Positions 1 to 8,498 of a DNA stretch of 64,000 bases are shown here, piece after piece. Position 1 is the stretch's first letter, and the number at the start of each line of letters is the position of its first letter. Source of the DNA: Nonomuraea sp. NEAU-A123 (lineage in GTDB: Bacteria; Actinomycetota; Actinomycetes; Streptosporangiales; Streptosporangiaceae); NCBI RefSeq assembly GCF_018603905.1, contig NZ_JAHFZZ010000017.1, positions 62,001 through 126,000 of the forward strand, read 5' to 3'. The position numbers and the translations under genes are program-made. The notes under the pieces are model-generated. The model ran no database searches. It saw nothing but the letters and a program-made list of their open reading frames with translations, and had not been told where the DNA came from.

Positions 1-1
1 C

Positions 2-3000
2 GACAACGTGCTGCTCGGCCCCGACGGTCCGCGGGTGATCGACTTCGGCATCGCGCGGACCCTGGACATGTCGCTCACCAGGACCGGAGAGGTGTCGGGC
101 ACGCCCAGCTACATGGCGCCCGAGGTGTTCACCGGGCAGCGGGCGGGCGCTCGGGCGGACGTATTCGCGTGGGGCGCGATCATGGTGTACGCCGCCACCG
201 GGCAGGAACCGTTCGACGCCGACAACCTCGGAGGCGTGATGCACCGGGTACTGTCGCACCAGCCCGACCTGAGCGCGCTGCCGCCCCGGTTGGCCGAGCT
301 GGTCTCGGTCGCGATGCGCAAGGACCCCGCGACCAGGCCGACCTCCCGCGAACTGCTGCTCGCGCTGGTCAGCGGCAACGGTACCGACACCAGAGGGCTT
401 CTGGCCGAAGGCAGCCGCGCCGCTGAGGGTGTGCGCGGGGAGGGGGAGGCCGATCCGGCGCTTGGCACCATCGCCGAGGATGCCTATGGCGCGCTCGGGC
501 CGCAGGAGCGTGAGCTGGCCGCCGAAGTGTTCCTGCGCCTGGTCGCCGTGGACGAGGACGGTCGCGAGAGCGGCAGGACCGTCTCCCAGGACGAGCTGTT
601 CGGCGGGCGTCCCGAAGAAGAGGCTGCTGCCATCCGGCGCATCCTGCGAATGTTCTCGTACGTCGTCGTCACCGACGACGAGTCGGTCGCGCTGTCGCGT
701 CCCGCGCTGTTACGCGCCTGGCCCAGGCTGCGCATGTGGGTGGACGCCGACCGTGAGGGTCTCGCGGTCCTGGGGCAGATCACCAGCGCGGCGCGGCACT
801 GGACCGACAACGGCAGGCGAGACGGCGACCTGCTCCAGGGCAGCCGCCTGGAACAGGCGCTGAGCTGGGCGGCCACCGGCCGCCGCCACGTGACGCTCAC
901 TCCCCGCGAGCGCGACTTCCTCCAGGCGGGCACCGCGCTGACCAGGAAGCGCAACAGGCGCAGGGCCCTGACCACCACGGCGCTGGCCGTGCTGCTGGTG
1001 GTGTCGCTCGCGGCGAGCGGGCTGGCGTTGTGGCAGCGCCAGCAGGCGGCCGGTCAGCGCGACGTGGTCACCGCCAAGCAGGTGGCGGCCGAGGCGGACC
1101 GGCTGCGTACCACCGACCCGGTTCTGGCGATGCTGCTCAGCGTGGCGGCCTGGCGCGTCTCCCCGCAGGTCGAGGCCCGCTCCGCGCTGATGGCCTCGCT
1201 CCAGCAGCAGGAGACGGCCGTCTTCCACGACCCGCAGGTCAAGGGGGTGGCCACGCGGACGCTCAGCGGCGATGGCCGCACGCTGGTCAGCGTCAGCGAC
1301 GGCGGCGTCAACGTGTACGACGTCCGCACGCACAAGCGGACGGGCGGCTGGAGGGGGCCAGAGCTCAAGGACGGCCGAGAGCTCTATGCCCCGGTGCTGA
1401 GCAGGACCGGACGGCTGGTGGTGATTTACACCCAGGAAGAGCTCGGCGTCTGGAACCTCGCCACCGGCAAGCGGCTGCTCAAGGAGCGCTTTCCGGCGGG
1501 CGGCATGCAGATCGGCGTCACGATCGGCGAGGACGAGGCCACCCTCGCCGTCAGTTACGACAACGACCTCGACCACCTGGTGGACGTTCGCACCGGCAGG
1601 AAGTTCGGCAGGAGCGCCGCCTTGCACGGGTGGGGTCCACTGATCGACCCGACGGGCAAGCACCTGCTGCTCACCGGCGACAGCTTCGCCGAGCGCGCCC
1701 TGCCCGGCTGGGTCCCCGAGCACCGCTACGCGGGCTGCCGCCGGTCGCACTCGGTCGCCGCGTTCTCGTCCGACGGCGCGACCCTGGCCTGCGCGGACAG
1801 CGAGGTGGTGCTGCTGGACGCCGTCACCGGACGCCGTCGTGGCAAGGACGTCTGGACCTGTGACGTCTGCGGTGGCGACTTTCCGCGACTCCGCTTCAGC
1901 CCCGACGGTCGCTACCTCGCCGCGTTCAACGTGCGCAAGCTCCGGGTGTGGAAGGTTGCCGACCACGACCTCGAGCTGCTTTCGTACCAGGCCGAGGGCG
2001 ACCTGTCCGATGTCGGTTTCGACGGCTCGACCCTGCGCTATCTGATGGACGACGCGGTGATCAGCGTGGACCTGTCCCCGCGCGCCACCTCGATCAGGGT
2101 GGGGGGTGACGACGCCATCCTCAGTCCCGGCAGCGACTGGGCCGCGATCCGCGGCCTTAGCAGTAAGTACGTCCGGCTCTGGAACGTGCGCGAGCGCAAG
2201 GAGGTCGGCCGCTTTCCCGCCGACCCGGACATGACGGCCGTGTTGCGGTTCGACGAGCTGGGCAGACGGCTGCTCATCGCGCCGGATTCCGGCCGGATCG
2301 AGCTGGTCGACGTCGGTACCCGCAAACGGATCTGGTCGTTCGCCTCCCGGCACGCTGCCGACGGCTTCGCACCGTTGGAGGCCTTCTTCAGCCCTGACGG
2401 CAGGACGATCGCGCTCGTCCTCGGTCCGTACGGGCAGACCCTGGAGTACTGGCTGACCGTGCTCGACGCGGCCACCGGCCGGGTTCTGCACGACAGCTTC
2501 ACCACCAGCGACGGCGGCCCGTATCTGCCCGACGGCAAGAGGCTCGCCACGGGCTCCGGCAGGTTCATGGACGTCGCCACCGGCAAGCTGGTCGGGGCGG
2601 GTTATGACACGTCCACCTCCGGCGGGGTAGGTGTCGCTCTCAGCAGCCGTGGTCTCATGGCCATCGCCTACGACGAGACGGGACGTGTCTCGCTCTGGGA
2701 CCCCTCCGGGCCGACGGCATTGCGCCCCATGCTGCCGAAAGCGGCGGGTCCCGTGAGTGTCCTGGCCTTCTCACCGAGCGGAGACGTGCTCGCTGCAGCC
2801 AGCGGTGGCGTCCTCCAACTCTGGGACCCCGTCAGCAGGCGGCGGCTCGGCGGCGGCTTCGACCCCAGGACGATCCAGGATGTCGACTCGCTGACCTTCA
2901 GCGCCGACGGCAGCACGCTGTACTACTCGGCCGACGGCGACATCCTGGAGATCCCCATAGGACCCGAGCGGGTCGCCGCGCTGGTGTGCGGGCGCGCGGG

Positions 3001-3085
3001 CCGCCGGCTCACCGAAGCGGAGTGGCGCCGCTACCTGGGCGACGTCGCGTACCGGGAGGCCTGCCCGAAGACGCCCGGCCGGTGA
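2..3085 (+). CDS. Serine/threonine protein kinase with STAND-like linker, TM segment and WD40-type propeller (5' partial)
   Basis: The reading frame is open at the window edge. It begins inside the kinase catalytic loop (DNVLL), followed by the DFG motif (VIDFGIAR) and an APE-type segment (SYMAPEV), so the N-lobe lies outside the window. After the kinase comes a helical region like the one that links kinases or STAND ATPases to propellers in actinomycetes. A hydrophobic segment follows at about residues 317-342 (nt 955-1035), then about 600 residues of degenerate WD40-like repeats rich in SPDG/SxDG turns. The kinase would be cytoplasmic and the propeller probably outside the membrane. The phosphorylation target is unknown. 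The gene converges on the acetyltransferase at 3133. Confidence 0.9.
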   Translation, partial: DNVLLGPDGPRVIDFGIARTLDMSLTRTGEVSGTPSYMAPEVFTGQRAGARADVFAWGAIMVYAATGQEPFDADNLGGVMHRVLSHQPDLSALPPRLAELVSVAMRKDPATRPTSRELLLALVSGNGTDTRGLLAEGSRAAEGVRGEGEADPALGTIAEDAYGALGPQERELAAEVFLRLVAVDEDGRESGRTVSQDELFGGRPEEEAAAIRRILRMFSYVVVTDDESVALSRPALLRAWPRLRMWVDADREGLAVLGQITSAARHWTDNGRRDGDLLQGSRLEQALSWAATGRRHVTLTPRERDFLQAGTALTRKRNRRRALTTTALAVLLVVSLAASGLALWQRQQAAGQRDVVTAKQVAAEADRLRTTDPVLAMLLSVAAWRVSPQVEARSALMASLQQQETAVFHDPQVKGVATRTLSGDGRTLVSVSDGGVNVYDVRTHKRTGGWRGPELKDGRELYAPVLSRTGRLVVIYTQEELGVWNLATGKRLLKERFPAGGMQIGVTIGEDEATLAVSYDNDLDHLVDVRTGRKFGRSAALHGWGPLIDPTGKHLLLTGDSFAERALPGWVPEHRYAGCRRSHSVAAFSSDGATLACADSEVVLLDAVTGRRRGKDVWTCDVCGGDFPRLRFSPDGRYLAAFNVRKLRVWKVADHDLELLSYQAEGDLSDVGFDGSTLRYLMDDAVISVDLSPRATSIRVGGDDAILSPGSDWAAIRGLSSKYVRLWNVRERKEVGRFPADPDMTAVLRFDELGRRLLIAPDSGRIELVDVGTRKRIWSFASRHAADGFAPLEAFFSPDGRTIALVLGPYGQTLEYWLTVLDAATGRVLHDSFTTSDGGPYLPDGKRLATGSGRFMDVATGKLVGAGYDTSTSGGVGVALSSRGLMAIAYDETGRVSLWDPSGPTALRPMLPKAAGPVSVLAFSPSGDVLAAASGGVLQLWDPVSRRRLGGGFDPRTIQDVDSLTFSADGSTLYYSADGDILEIPIGPERVAALVCGRAGRRLTEAEWRRYLGDVAYREACPKTPGR

Positions 3086-3132
3086 GGCTCACGTCGGTTG
3101 TCGCTGGTCCGGGCCGGCAGTCGCGCACCGAA

Positions 3133-3756
3133 CTACCCGGCGCTCACGGCGGTGAGGCGAGCGTGCAGCGCCGACTTGACGGCCGGCCATTCGGCGGCGA
3201 TCACGGAGAACATGGCCGAATCTCGCAGCATCCCCGCTTCGCCGGGCGCCCATGACGGTGACCAGCTACGCAATACGCCCTCGAAGCGCGCGCCGAGGCG
3301 CTCAATGGCCCGACGTGACCTCTCGTTGCGGGCGTCCGTCTTGAGGTCGACGCGCGCCACGCCCAGCGTTTCGAACGCATGGGTGAAGAGGAGGAGCTTC
3401 GCCTCGGCGTTGATCCCGGTGCCCTGCGCCGATGCCGCGAGCCATGTCCAACCGATCTCGATGGCGTGCAGGTCCTGCCGACCCGGCCACGTCCGGGGAT
3501 CCCAGAACGCGGTGCATCCCACCGCCATCCCGTCCCGCGTCCGAACCTGCGCGAAGGGAGTCAGGCCGTCGTTTCCCCGGGCGAACTGCGCCGCCAGATA
3601 ATCCTCGATCTCGGCGGCCCGGGGAACCAAGGTGAAACCGTAGGAGGAACGGTCCTCCTCTGCTGCCCGCGCCAGATCCGGCGCGTGTGTCATCGCCAGT
3701 GGCTCCAGCCGTACGGACGATCCATGGAGCACGGGAACATCGAGCCGTAGGCTCAT
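3133..3756 (-). CDS. GNAT family N-acetyltransferase (RimJ/RimL type)
   Basis: This is a 207-residue protein with the acetyl-CoA binding stretch AQGTGINAEA, the family's RGxGIxxEA loop with an atypical first residue, and the downstream ERSRRAIERLGA helix typical of ribosomal-protein-acetyltransferase relatives. It should transfer acetyl from acetyl-CoA to an amine. The substrate (protein N-terminus or small molecule) cannot be told from the sequence. I chose the ATG at 3756 because a good ribosome binding site (GGAGAG) lies just upstream; the frame is open 21 codons further without a comparable site. It is a monocistronic gene diverging from the ROK regulator. Confidence 0.85.
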   Translation of the reverse strand: MSLRLDVPVLHGSSVRLEPLAMTHAPDLARAAEEDRSSYGFTLVPRAAEIEDYLAAQFARGNDGLTPFAQVRTRDGMAVGCTAFWDPRTWPGRQDLHAIEIGWTWLAASAQGTGINAEAKLLLFTHAFETLGVARVDLKTDARNERSRRAIERLGARFEGVLRSWSPSWAPGEAGMLRDSAMFSVIAAEWPAVKSALHARLTAVSAG

Positions 3757-3962
3757 GGGGCTCTCCTCATCGTTCCTGGCGTTGGCACCTTGCCCTTGGG
3801 CAGGTTGCCGGACCGTCATCGGGCCAGGCCCCTCGGATCCTCTGGATGATCTCGGTGGAGAGATCCTGCCTCAGCGCGAAGACGGCGTCAAACGTCAATA
3901 GCGATCGCGAGCAGAGGCACCGCTAGGCTTTCGACGGGCCGCAGCGCGTGGGGAGGTCAGCC

Positions 3963-5204
3963 TTGGATCGTACGGGAACGAACCTTCCCGCCGTCGGTGA
4001 GTACAACCAGACGGTCGTTCTCGACGCCATTCGCCGGCGCCCCGAGGGGATCACCCGGTCCGAACTCGCCGCCCTGACCGGCCTGAGCGGGATGACGGTG
4101 ACGAAGGTCTGCCGGCGCCTGCTCGATGCCGGTCTCGTTGACGAGCACGGCACGCGTACGAGCGGCCCCGGCAAGCCGGCGGCGGTCGTCAAGCTGAACC
4201 CGGGCGGCGGTTTCGCGATCGGGGTGCACATCGATCCCGCAGTGGTGACCTACGTGCTCGTCGACCTGTCCGGCAGGGTTCGGGACCACTCGCGTACCGG
4301 CACACCGACCGCGGGAGACCCGAGCGCGGTCATCGACGAGATGGCGAACGCGATCGAAGCGCTCATCGCGGGTTCCGCCGTCGACAGGTCCCGCATCCTC
4401 GGGATCGGCATCGCGTCGCCCGGCCCTGTCAACGTTGACGACGGTGTGCTCTTGAACCCGCCGATGATGCCCAACTGGTATCGGGTGGCCTTGCGGCGCT
4501 CGCTCGCCGAGGCGACCGGCCTGCCTGTGCTGCTGGAGAAGGATGCGACGGCCGCGGTCGTCGCCGAGTTGTGGTTCGCGGGTCCGGGCAGCAGCCGCGA
4601 CTTCGCGTTCATGTACTACGGCACCGGTCTGGGCACCGGCCTGTCAGTGGCGGGCGAGGTCGTCCGCGGCGCCAGCTCCAATGCGGGAGACGCGGGTCAC
4701 ATCACCGTCGATCCCGACGGTCCGGTGTGCACCTGCGGGCGACGCGGCTGCGTCGGGTACATCACCGTTCCGCGAGCGCTCGTCGAACGCGCGGTGCTCG
4801 ACGGCGTGCTCTCGGCGGCCGAGGCCGGTGACCTCGATGACACGGTCGACGTGGACGCGGCGTTCAGCAAGCTGGCGGCCCTCGCCGCGACCGGGAAGCC
4901 CGAGGCGAGGGCGATTCTGATCGACGCCGCGCGTTCTCTGGCGCGCGCGATCGTCGTGATCGTGAACCTGCTCGACATCGACGAGGTCATCTTCGGCGGG
5001 CCGTTCTGGGCGCGCATCTCCCCGGTGATCCTCGATGCGCTGCCGGACGCGGTGCGCGACGATCCCGCCCTCATCCCGCCGCACCCCATCCGGTTCGCCC
5101 AGTCCGCGATCCCCGTCGATGTCGCCGCCGTCGGAGCCGCGACTCTCGTGCTCGACAACACCTTCTCGCCTCGGCCGTCTGCCCTGCTGCTCGCGGCGGA
5201 GTAA
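3963..5204 (+). CDS. ROK family transcriptional regulator of the mannoside cluster
   Basis: An N-terminal winged helix-turn-helix (about residues 12-65, SELAALTGLSGMTVTKVCRRLL) is fused to a ROK sugar-kinase-like domain with a zinc motif (CTCGRRGC) and a GIGIASPGP nucleotide loop. ROK repressors sense a sugar and release their operator. The TTG at 3963 is preferred over the in-frame GTG at 3948 because the GGGAGG ribosome binding site lies between them, 6 nt before the TTG. The last zinc-motif residue, usually Glu, is replaced (GCVGY), which fits a regulator rather than an active kinase. The gene lies directly upstream of an ABC transporter and a GH38 mannosidase, which it probably represses through the palindrome at 5213-5232. 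Confidence 0.85.
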   Translation: MDRTGTNLPAVGEYNQTVVLDAIRRRPEGITRSELAALTGLSGMTVTKVCRRLLDAGLVDEHGTRTSGPGKPAAVVKLNPGGGFAIGVHIDPAVVTYVLVDLSGRVRDHSRTGTPTAGDPSAVIDEMANAIEALIAGSAVDRSRILGIGIASPGPVNVDDGVLLNPPMMPNWYRVALRRSLAEATGLPVLLEKDATAAVVAELWFAGPGSSRDFAFMYYGTGLGTGLSVAGEVVRGASSNAGDAGHITVDPDGPVCTCGRRGCVGYITVPRALVERAVLDGVLSAAEAGDLDDTVDVDAAFSKLAALAATGKPEARAILIDAARSLARAIVVIVNLLDIDEVIFGGPFWARISPVILDALPDAVRDDPALIPPHPIRFAQSAIPVDVAAVGAATLVLDNTFSPRPSALLLAAE

Positions 5205-5212
5205 CCACACGC

Positions 5213-5232
5213 CACTTTGTCCTCACAAAGTG
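5213..5232. promoter_or_regulatory. Perfect palindrome, probable ROK operator (or terminator of the ROK gene)
   Basis: CACTTTGT-CCTC-ACAAAGTG is a perfect 8-bp inverted repeat 9 bp after the ROK stop codon and about 100 bp before the binding-protein gene. There is no T-tract, and the half-site is AT-rich for this genome. That favours an operator over a terminator. The promoter of the transporter operon probably lies in the AT-rich stretch that follows (5238-5265). Confidence 0.5.
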
Positions 5233-5333
5233 TTGCGGGTAATTAGGAAATATGATTTGCTAACCCGCCATGGCGCTCGGCGTCAGCGTCGGCCCGTTCA
5301 GCGCCGTCGCCAGTCGTTCTCTGGAAAGAAAAT

Positions 5334-6674
5334 ATGAGCAACACAGTCACGCGCATCCGCCTCGCGGGCGCCGTCGTCGCCACAACCGCCGGCATCGCCG
5401 TACTAGCCGCCTGTTCGTCGCCCGCTCCGTCGGGTGACGCGTCCGCAGCCTCCTGCGAGCCCGCGAAGGGCAAGGTCACCCTCCAGTACTGGAACACCGT
5501 TCCGGGCATGGATCAGGTCGTCGCCCTGTGGAACACGAAGAACCCGAACATCCAGGTTCAGACGAAGAACATCTCCAACGACCAGTACGGCACCATCGGC
5601 AACGCCCTCAAGGCGGGCAAGGCGCCGGAGCTCGCTCAGGTCGGTTACGACGAACTCCCCGCCCTGCGCACCCAGGACGCCTTCGTGGACGCCTCGGCCT
5701 GCTCGGCGGCCACCGCGGCCAAGTCGAAGTTCGTGCCGTGGACCTGGTCGCAGTCCAGCTTCGGCGGCACCGGCGTGTTCGCCTTCCCGCAGGACACCGG
5801 CCCGATGGCCCTCTACGTGCGCAGCGACCTGTTCAAGAAGCACGGCCTCGAGATCCCGAAGACCTGGGACGAGTACGCGGCGGACGCGCGGAAGCTGCAC
5901 GACGCGGACCCCAAGCTCAGCATCACGTTCTTCGACCCGAACAACGCCGAGTGGTTCAACGGGCTCCTCTGGCAGAACAACGCCGAGATGTACGGTTACT
6001 CCGGCGACAAGTGGCACGTCACAGTCGAGTCCGACCAGAGCAAGCAGGTCGCCGACTACTGGCAGAAGCTGATCGACGCCAAGCTCGTCCGCACCGACCT
6101 CGCCCACGGCTCGACCCCGATGTACGCCGCGTACCAGCAGAACCAGATCGCCAGCTACGTCGGCGCCGCCTGGGGCTACAGCATGTTCCGCGACAACCTG
6201 CCCGACCAGGCCGGCAAGTGGACGATCGTCCCGATGCCGACATGGGGCTCGAGCGCCGCATCCGGCGACTGGGGCGGATCCACCGTCGCGTTCATGAAGG
6301 GCAACACGCACCTGTACGAGTCGGTCATGTTCAACTCCTGGCTGAACACCGACCCGGAAGCCCTCGCGCTGGAGAACAAGCTGGGCGGCCTCTACCCGGC
6401 GGCCACCGCCGGTTCGGAGCTGCCCGCACTCTCGCAGGGCGTCCCGTACTACAACAACGAGAAGATCTTCGACGTCTTCGCCGACTCGTCCAAGAACATC
6501 GACACCAGCTTCACCTGGGGCCCCACCCAGAAGACGGTGAACCTGGCGCTTCAGGACGCGATGGCCAAAGCGGCAGGCGGCAGCGGTGTGCTCACCGACG
6601 CGCTCTCGGCCGCCCAGGCGACCGCGCTGAAGTCGATGAAGGATCAAGCGATCCCCGCGGTGGCGGGCAACTGA
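5334..6674 (+). CDS. Extracellular sugar-binding lipoprotein of an ABC importer
   Basis: This is a 446-residue family 1 solute-binding protein. The signal peptide ends in the lipobox VLAAC (Cys27), so the mature protein is lipid-anchored outside the membrane. The body shows the usual sugar-binder features, such as LQYWNT near the mature N-terminus and PKTWDEYAADARKL in the middle. It captures an oligosaccharide and delivers it to the two permeases that follow. The linked alpha-mannosidase suggests a mannose-containing ligand. The start has a weak GGAAAG ribosome binding site. No ATPase gene is in the cluster, so a shared MsiK-type ATPase elsewhere probably energises uptake. Confidence 0.9.
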   Translation: MSNTVTRIRLAGAVVATTAGIAVLAACSSPAPSGDASAASCEPAKGKVTLQYWNTVPGMDQVVALWNTKNPNIQVQTKNISNDQYGTIGNALKAGKAPELAQVGYDELPALRTQDAFVDASACSAATAAKSKFVPWTWSQSSFGGTGVFAFPQDTGPMALYVRSDLFKKHGLEIPKTWDEYAADARKLHDADPKLSITFFDPNNAEWFNGLLWQNNAEMYGYSGDKWHVTVESDQSKQVADYWQKLIDAKLVRTDLAHGSTPMYAAYQQNQIASYVGAAWGYSMFRDNLPDQAGKWTIVPMPTWGSSAASGDWGGSTVAFMKGNTHLYESVMFNSWLNTDPEALALENKLGGLYPAATAGSELPALSQGVPYYNNEKIFDVFADSSKNIDTSFTWGPTQKTVNLALQDAMAKAAGGSGVLTDALSAAQATALKSMKDQAIPAVAGN

Positions 6675-6681
6675 CCGCAGC

Positions 6682-7629
6682 ATGACTGACATCGCAACCC
6701 GCGCGACCCGCGTGGTCACAGCGGCCGGGAGCCGCCGTCGTCCCAACGGCGGCGGCCCCCGGGCGGGCACCATCGTCGCGTTCCTGGCCCCGTTCTTCCT
6801 CCCGTTCGTGCTGTTCTACCTGGTGCCGATCGGGTACGCGGTCTGGCAGAGCTTCCTCGTCGTACGCCGCACCCGCGGCCAGTACGGCACGTCGTACACG
6901 ACCTTCGGCGGTTTCGAGCAGTACGGGCAGGTGTTCCAGAACACGGAGTTCTGGGCAAGCATCGGGCGCATCGCGCTGTTCGGCATCGTGCAGGTGCCGG
7001 TCATGCTGTTCGTCGCGTTGATCATGGCGCTGCTGCTCGACACGCCCCTGCTGAAGCTCAAGGCGTTCTTCCGCGTCGCGGCGTTCATGCCGTACGCCGT
7101 GCCCGGCGTCATCGCCGCGATCATGTGGTCGTTCCTCTACTCGCCGCAGCTCAGCCCCCTGGTCGACCTGCTGGAAGGCCTCGGCCTCCAGCCCGACTTC
7201 CTTGGCCCGGGCGCCGTGCTGTGGTCGGCGGCGAACGTCTCCACCTGGCTCTGGACCGGCTACAACATGCTGATCATGTTCTCGGCGCTGCAGGCGATCC
7301 CGCAGGAGCTCTACGAAGCCGCCAAGCTCGACGGCGCCGGCAACTGGGCGATCGCGTGGCGGATCAAAGTCCCGATCATCGGCCCGTCGATCATCCTCAC
7401 CACGGTGTTCTCGATCATCGGGACGCTGCAGCTCTACGCCGAGCCGGCCGTGCTGCGCCAGATCTCCTCGAACATCTCGAGCACGTTCACCCCGAACATG
7501 CTCGCGTACGCGGTGGCCTCCGGAAACAACTACCAGTTGGCGGCGGCGATCTCCGTGGTCATCGCCGTCATCACCTTCGTCTTGAGCTTCGGGTTCATGC
7601 GACTGACCGCGAAGAGGGCCGGACTGTGA
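6682..7629 (+). CDS. Sugar ABC transporter permease (MalF type)
   Basis: This 315-residue integral membrane protein has about six transmembrane helices and the permease EAA loop (YEAAKLDGAGNWAIAWRI), the docking site for the ATPase. It starts 7 nt after the binding-protein stop and overlaps the next permease by 4 nt, so the three genes form one operon. It would form half of the membrane channel for the mannoside importer. Confidence 0.92.
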   Translation: MTDIATRATRVVTAAGSRRRPNGGGPRAGTIVAFLAPFFLPFVLFYLVPIGYAVWQSFLVVRRTRGQYGTSYTTFGGFEQYGQVFQNTEFWASIGRIALFGIVQVPVMLFVALIMALLLDTPLLKLKAFFRVAAFMPYAVPGVIAAIMWSFLYSPQLSPLVDLLEGLGLQPDFLGPGAVLWSAANVSTWLWTGYNMLIMFSALQAIPQELYEAAKLDGAGNWAIAWRIKVPIIGPSIILTTVFSIIGTLQLYAEPAVLRQISSNISSTFTPNMLAYAVASGNNYQLAAAISVVIAVITFVLSFGFMRLTAKRAGL

Positions 7630-8483
7630 GCGACCAGACCCTGATCCGCGAAAGCCGCGTCAGCCGTACGGCCGCCATGGCGCTGATGTTCCTCCTGGCG
7701 ATCTACTTCCTGCTGCCGGTCTACTTTCTGCTCGTCGCGGCGACGAAACCGCAGGGTGACCTCGCCTCCACCTTCGGGCTGGCGTTCTCGCACTTCGACC
7801 TGGTCAAGAACCTGGGCACCCTGTTCGGCCGCAGCGACGGCATCTTCGGGCGGTGGGCTCTGAACAGCGTGATCTACGCGGTGCTGGGCGCGGCTGTCGG
7901 CACCCTGATCTCCGCGCTGTGCGGCTACGCGCTCGCCAAGTTCAGGTTCCGTGGCCGGGAGTTCCTGTTCTCCGTCATCCTCGGCGGCGTCCTCGTGCCC
8001 ACCACGGCGCTCGCGCTCCCGCTGTTCCTGCTGTTCTCGGCGACCGGGATCGTCAACACCTACCTCGCGGTGTTCCTGCCCAGCATCGTCAGCCCGTTCG
8101 GCGTCTACCTCGCCCGCGTCTTCACCGCCGCCGCCGTTCCCGAGGAGATCATCGAGTCGGCGCGCCTGGACGGCGCTGGTGAGTTCCGCACGTTCTTCTC
8201 GGTGGCGTTGAGGCTGATGTCGCCGTCGCTGGTGACCATCTTCCTGTTCCAGTTCGTCGGCATCTGGAATAACTTCTTCCTGCCGATGGTGATGCTGCAG
8301 AAGGAGTCGCTCTTTCCGATCACGCTCGGCCTCTACCAGTGGAACGGTCAGACCGCCCGGGTCTCGCTCCTTCAAGGATCCGTGATCACCGGCTCGCTGG
8401 TCTCGATCGTGCCCGTGATCATCTTGTTCATCCTCCTCCAGCGGTTCTGGCGCACCGGGCTCGCCTCCGGCTCCCTCAAGTAG
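7626..8483 (+). CDS. Sugar ABC transporter permease (MalG type)
   Basis: A 285-residue membrane protein with an EAA loop (IESARLDGAGEFRTF) and the hydrophobic pattern of carbohydrate permease subunits. The GTG start at 7626 overlaps the upstream stop in a GTGA arrangement, which indicates translational coupling. The frame is open further upstream, but that part is a shadow of the preceding gene. It forms the second half of the importer channel. Confidence 0.92.
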   Translation: MSDQTLIRESRVSRTAAMALMFLLAIYFLLPVYFLLVAATKPQGDLASTFGLAFSHFDLVKNLGTLFGRSDGIFGRWALNSVIYAVLGAAVGTLISALCGYALAKFRFRGREFLFSVILGGVLVPTTALALPLFLLFSATGIVNTYLAVFLPSIVSPFGVYLARVFTAAAVPEEIIESARLDGAGEFRTFFSVALRLMSPSLVTIFLFQFVGIWNNFFLPMVMLQKESLFPITLGLYQWNGQTARVSLLQGSVITGSLVSIVPVIILFILLQRFWRTGLASGSLK

Positions 8484-8498
8484 AAGGCTCCTCTTTCC

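Noticed and set aside
7125..7625. N-terminal extension of the second permease
   Set aside because: Overlaps the first permease; the GTG at 7626 in a GTGA overlap gives the normal family length.
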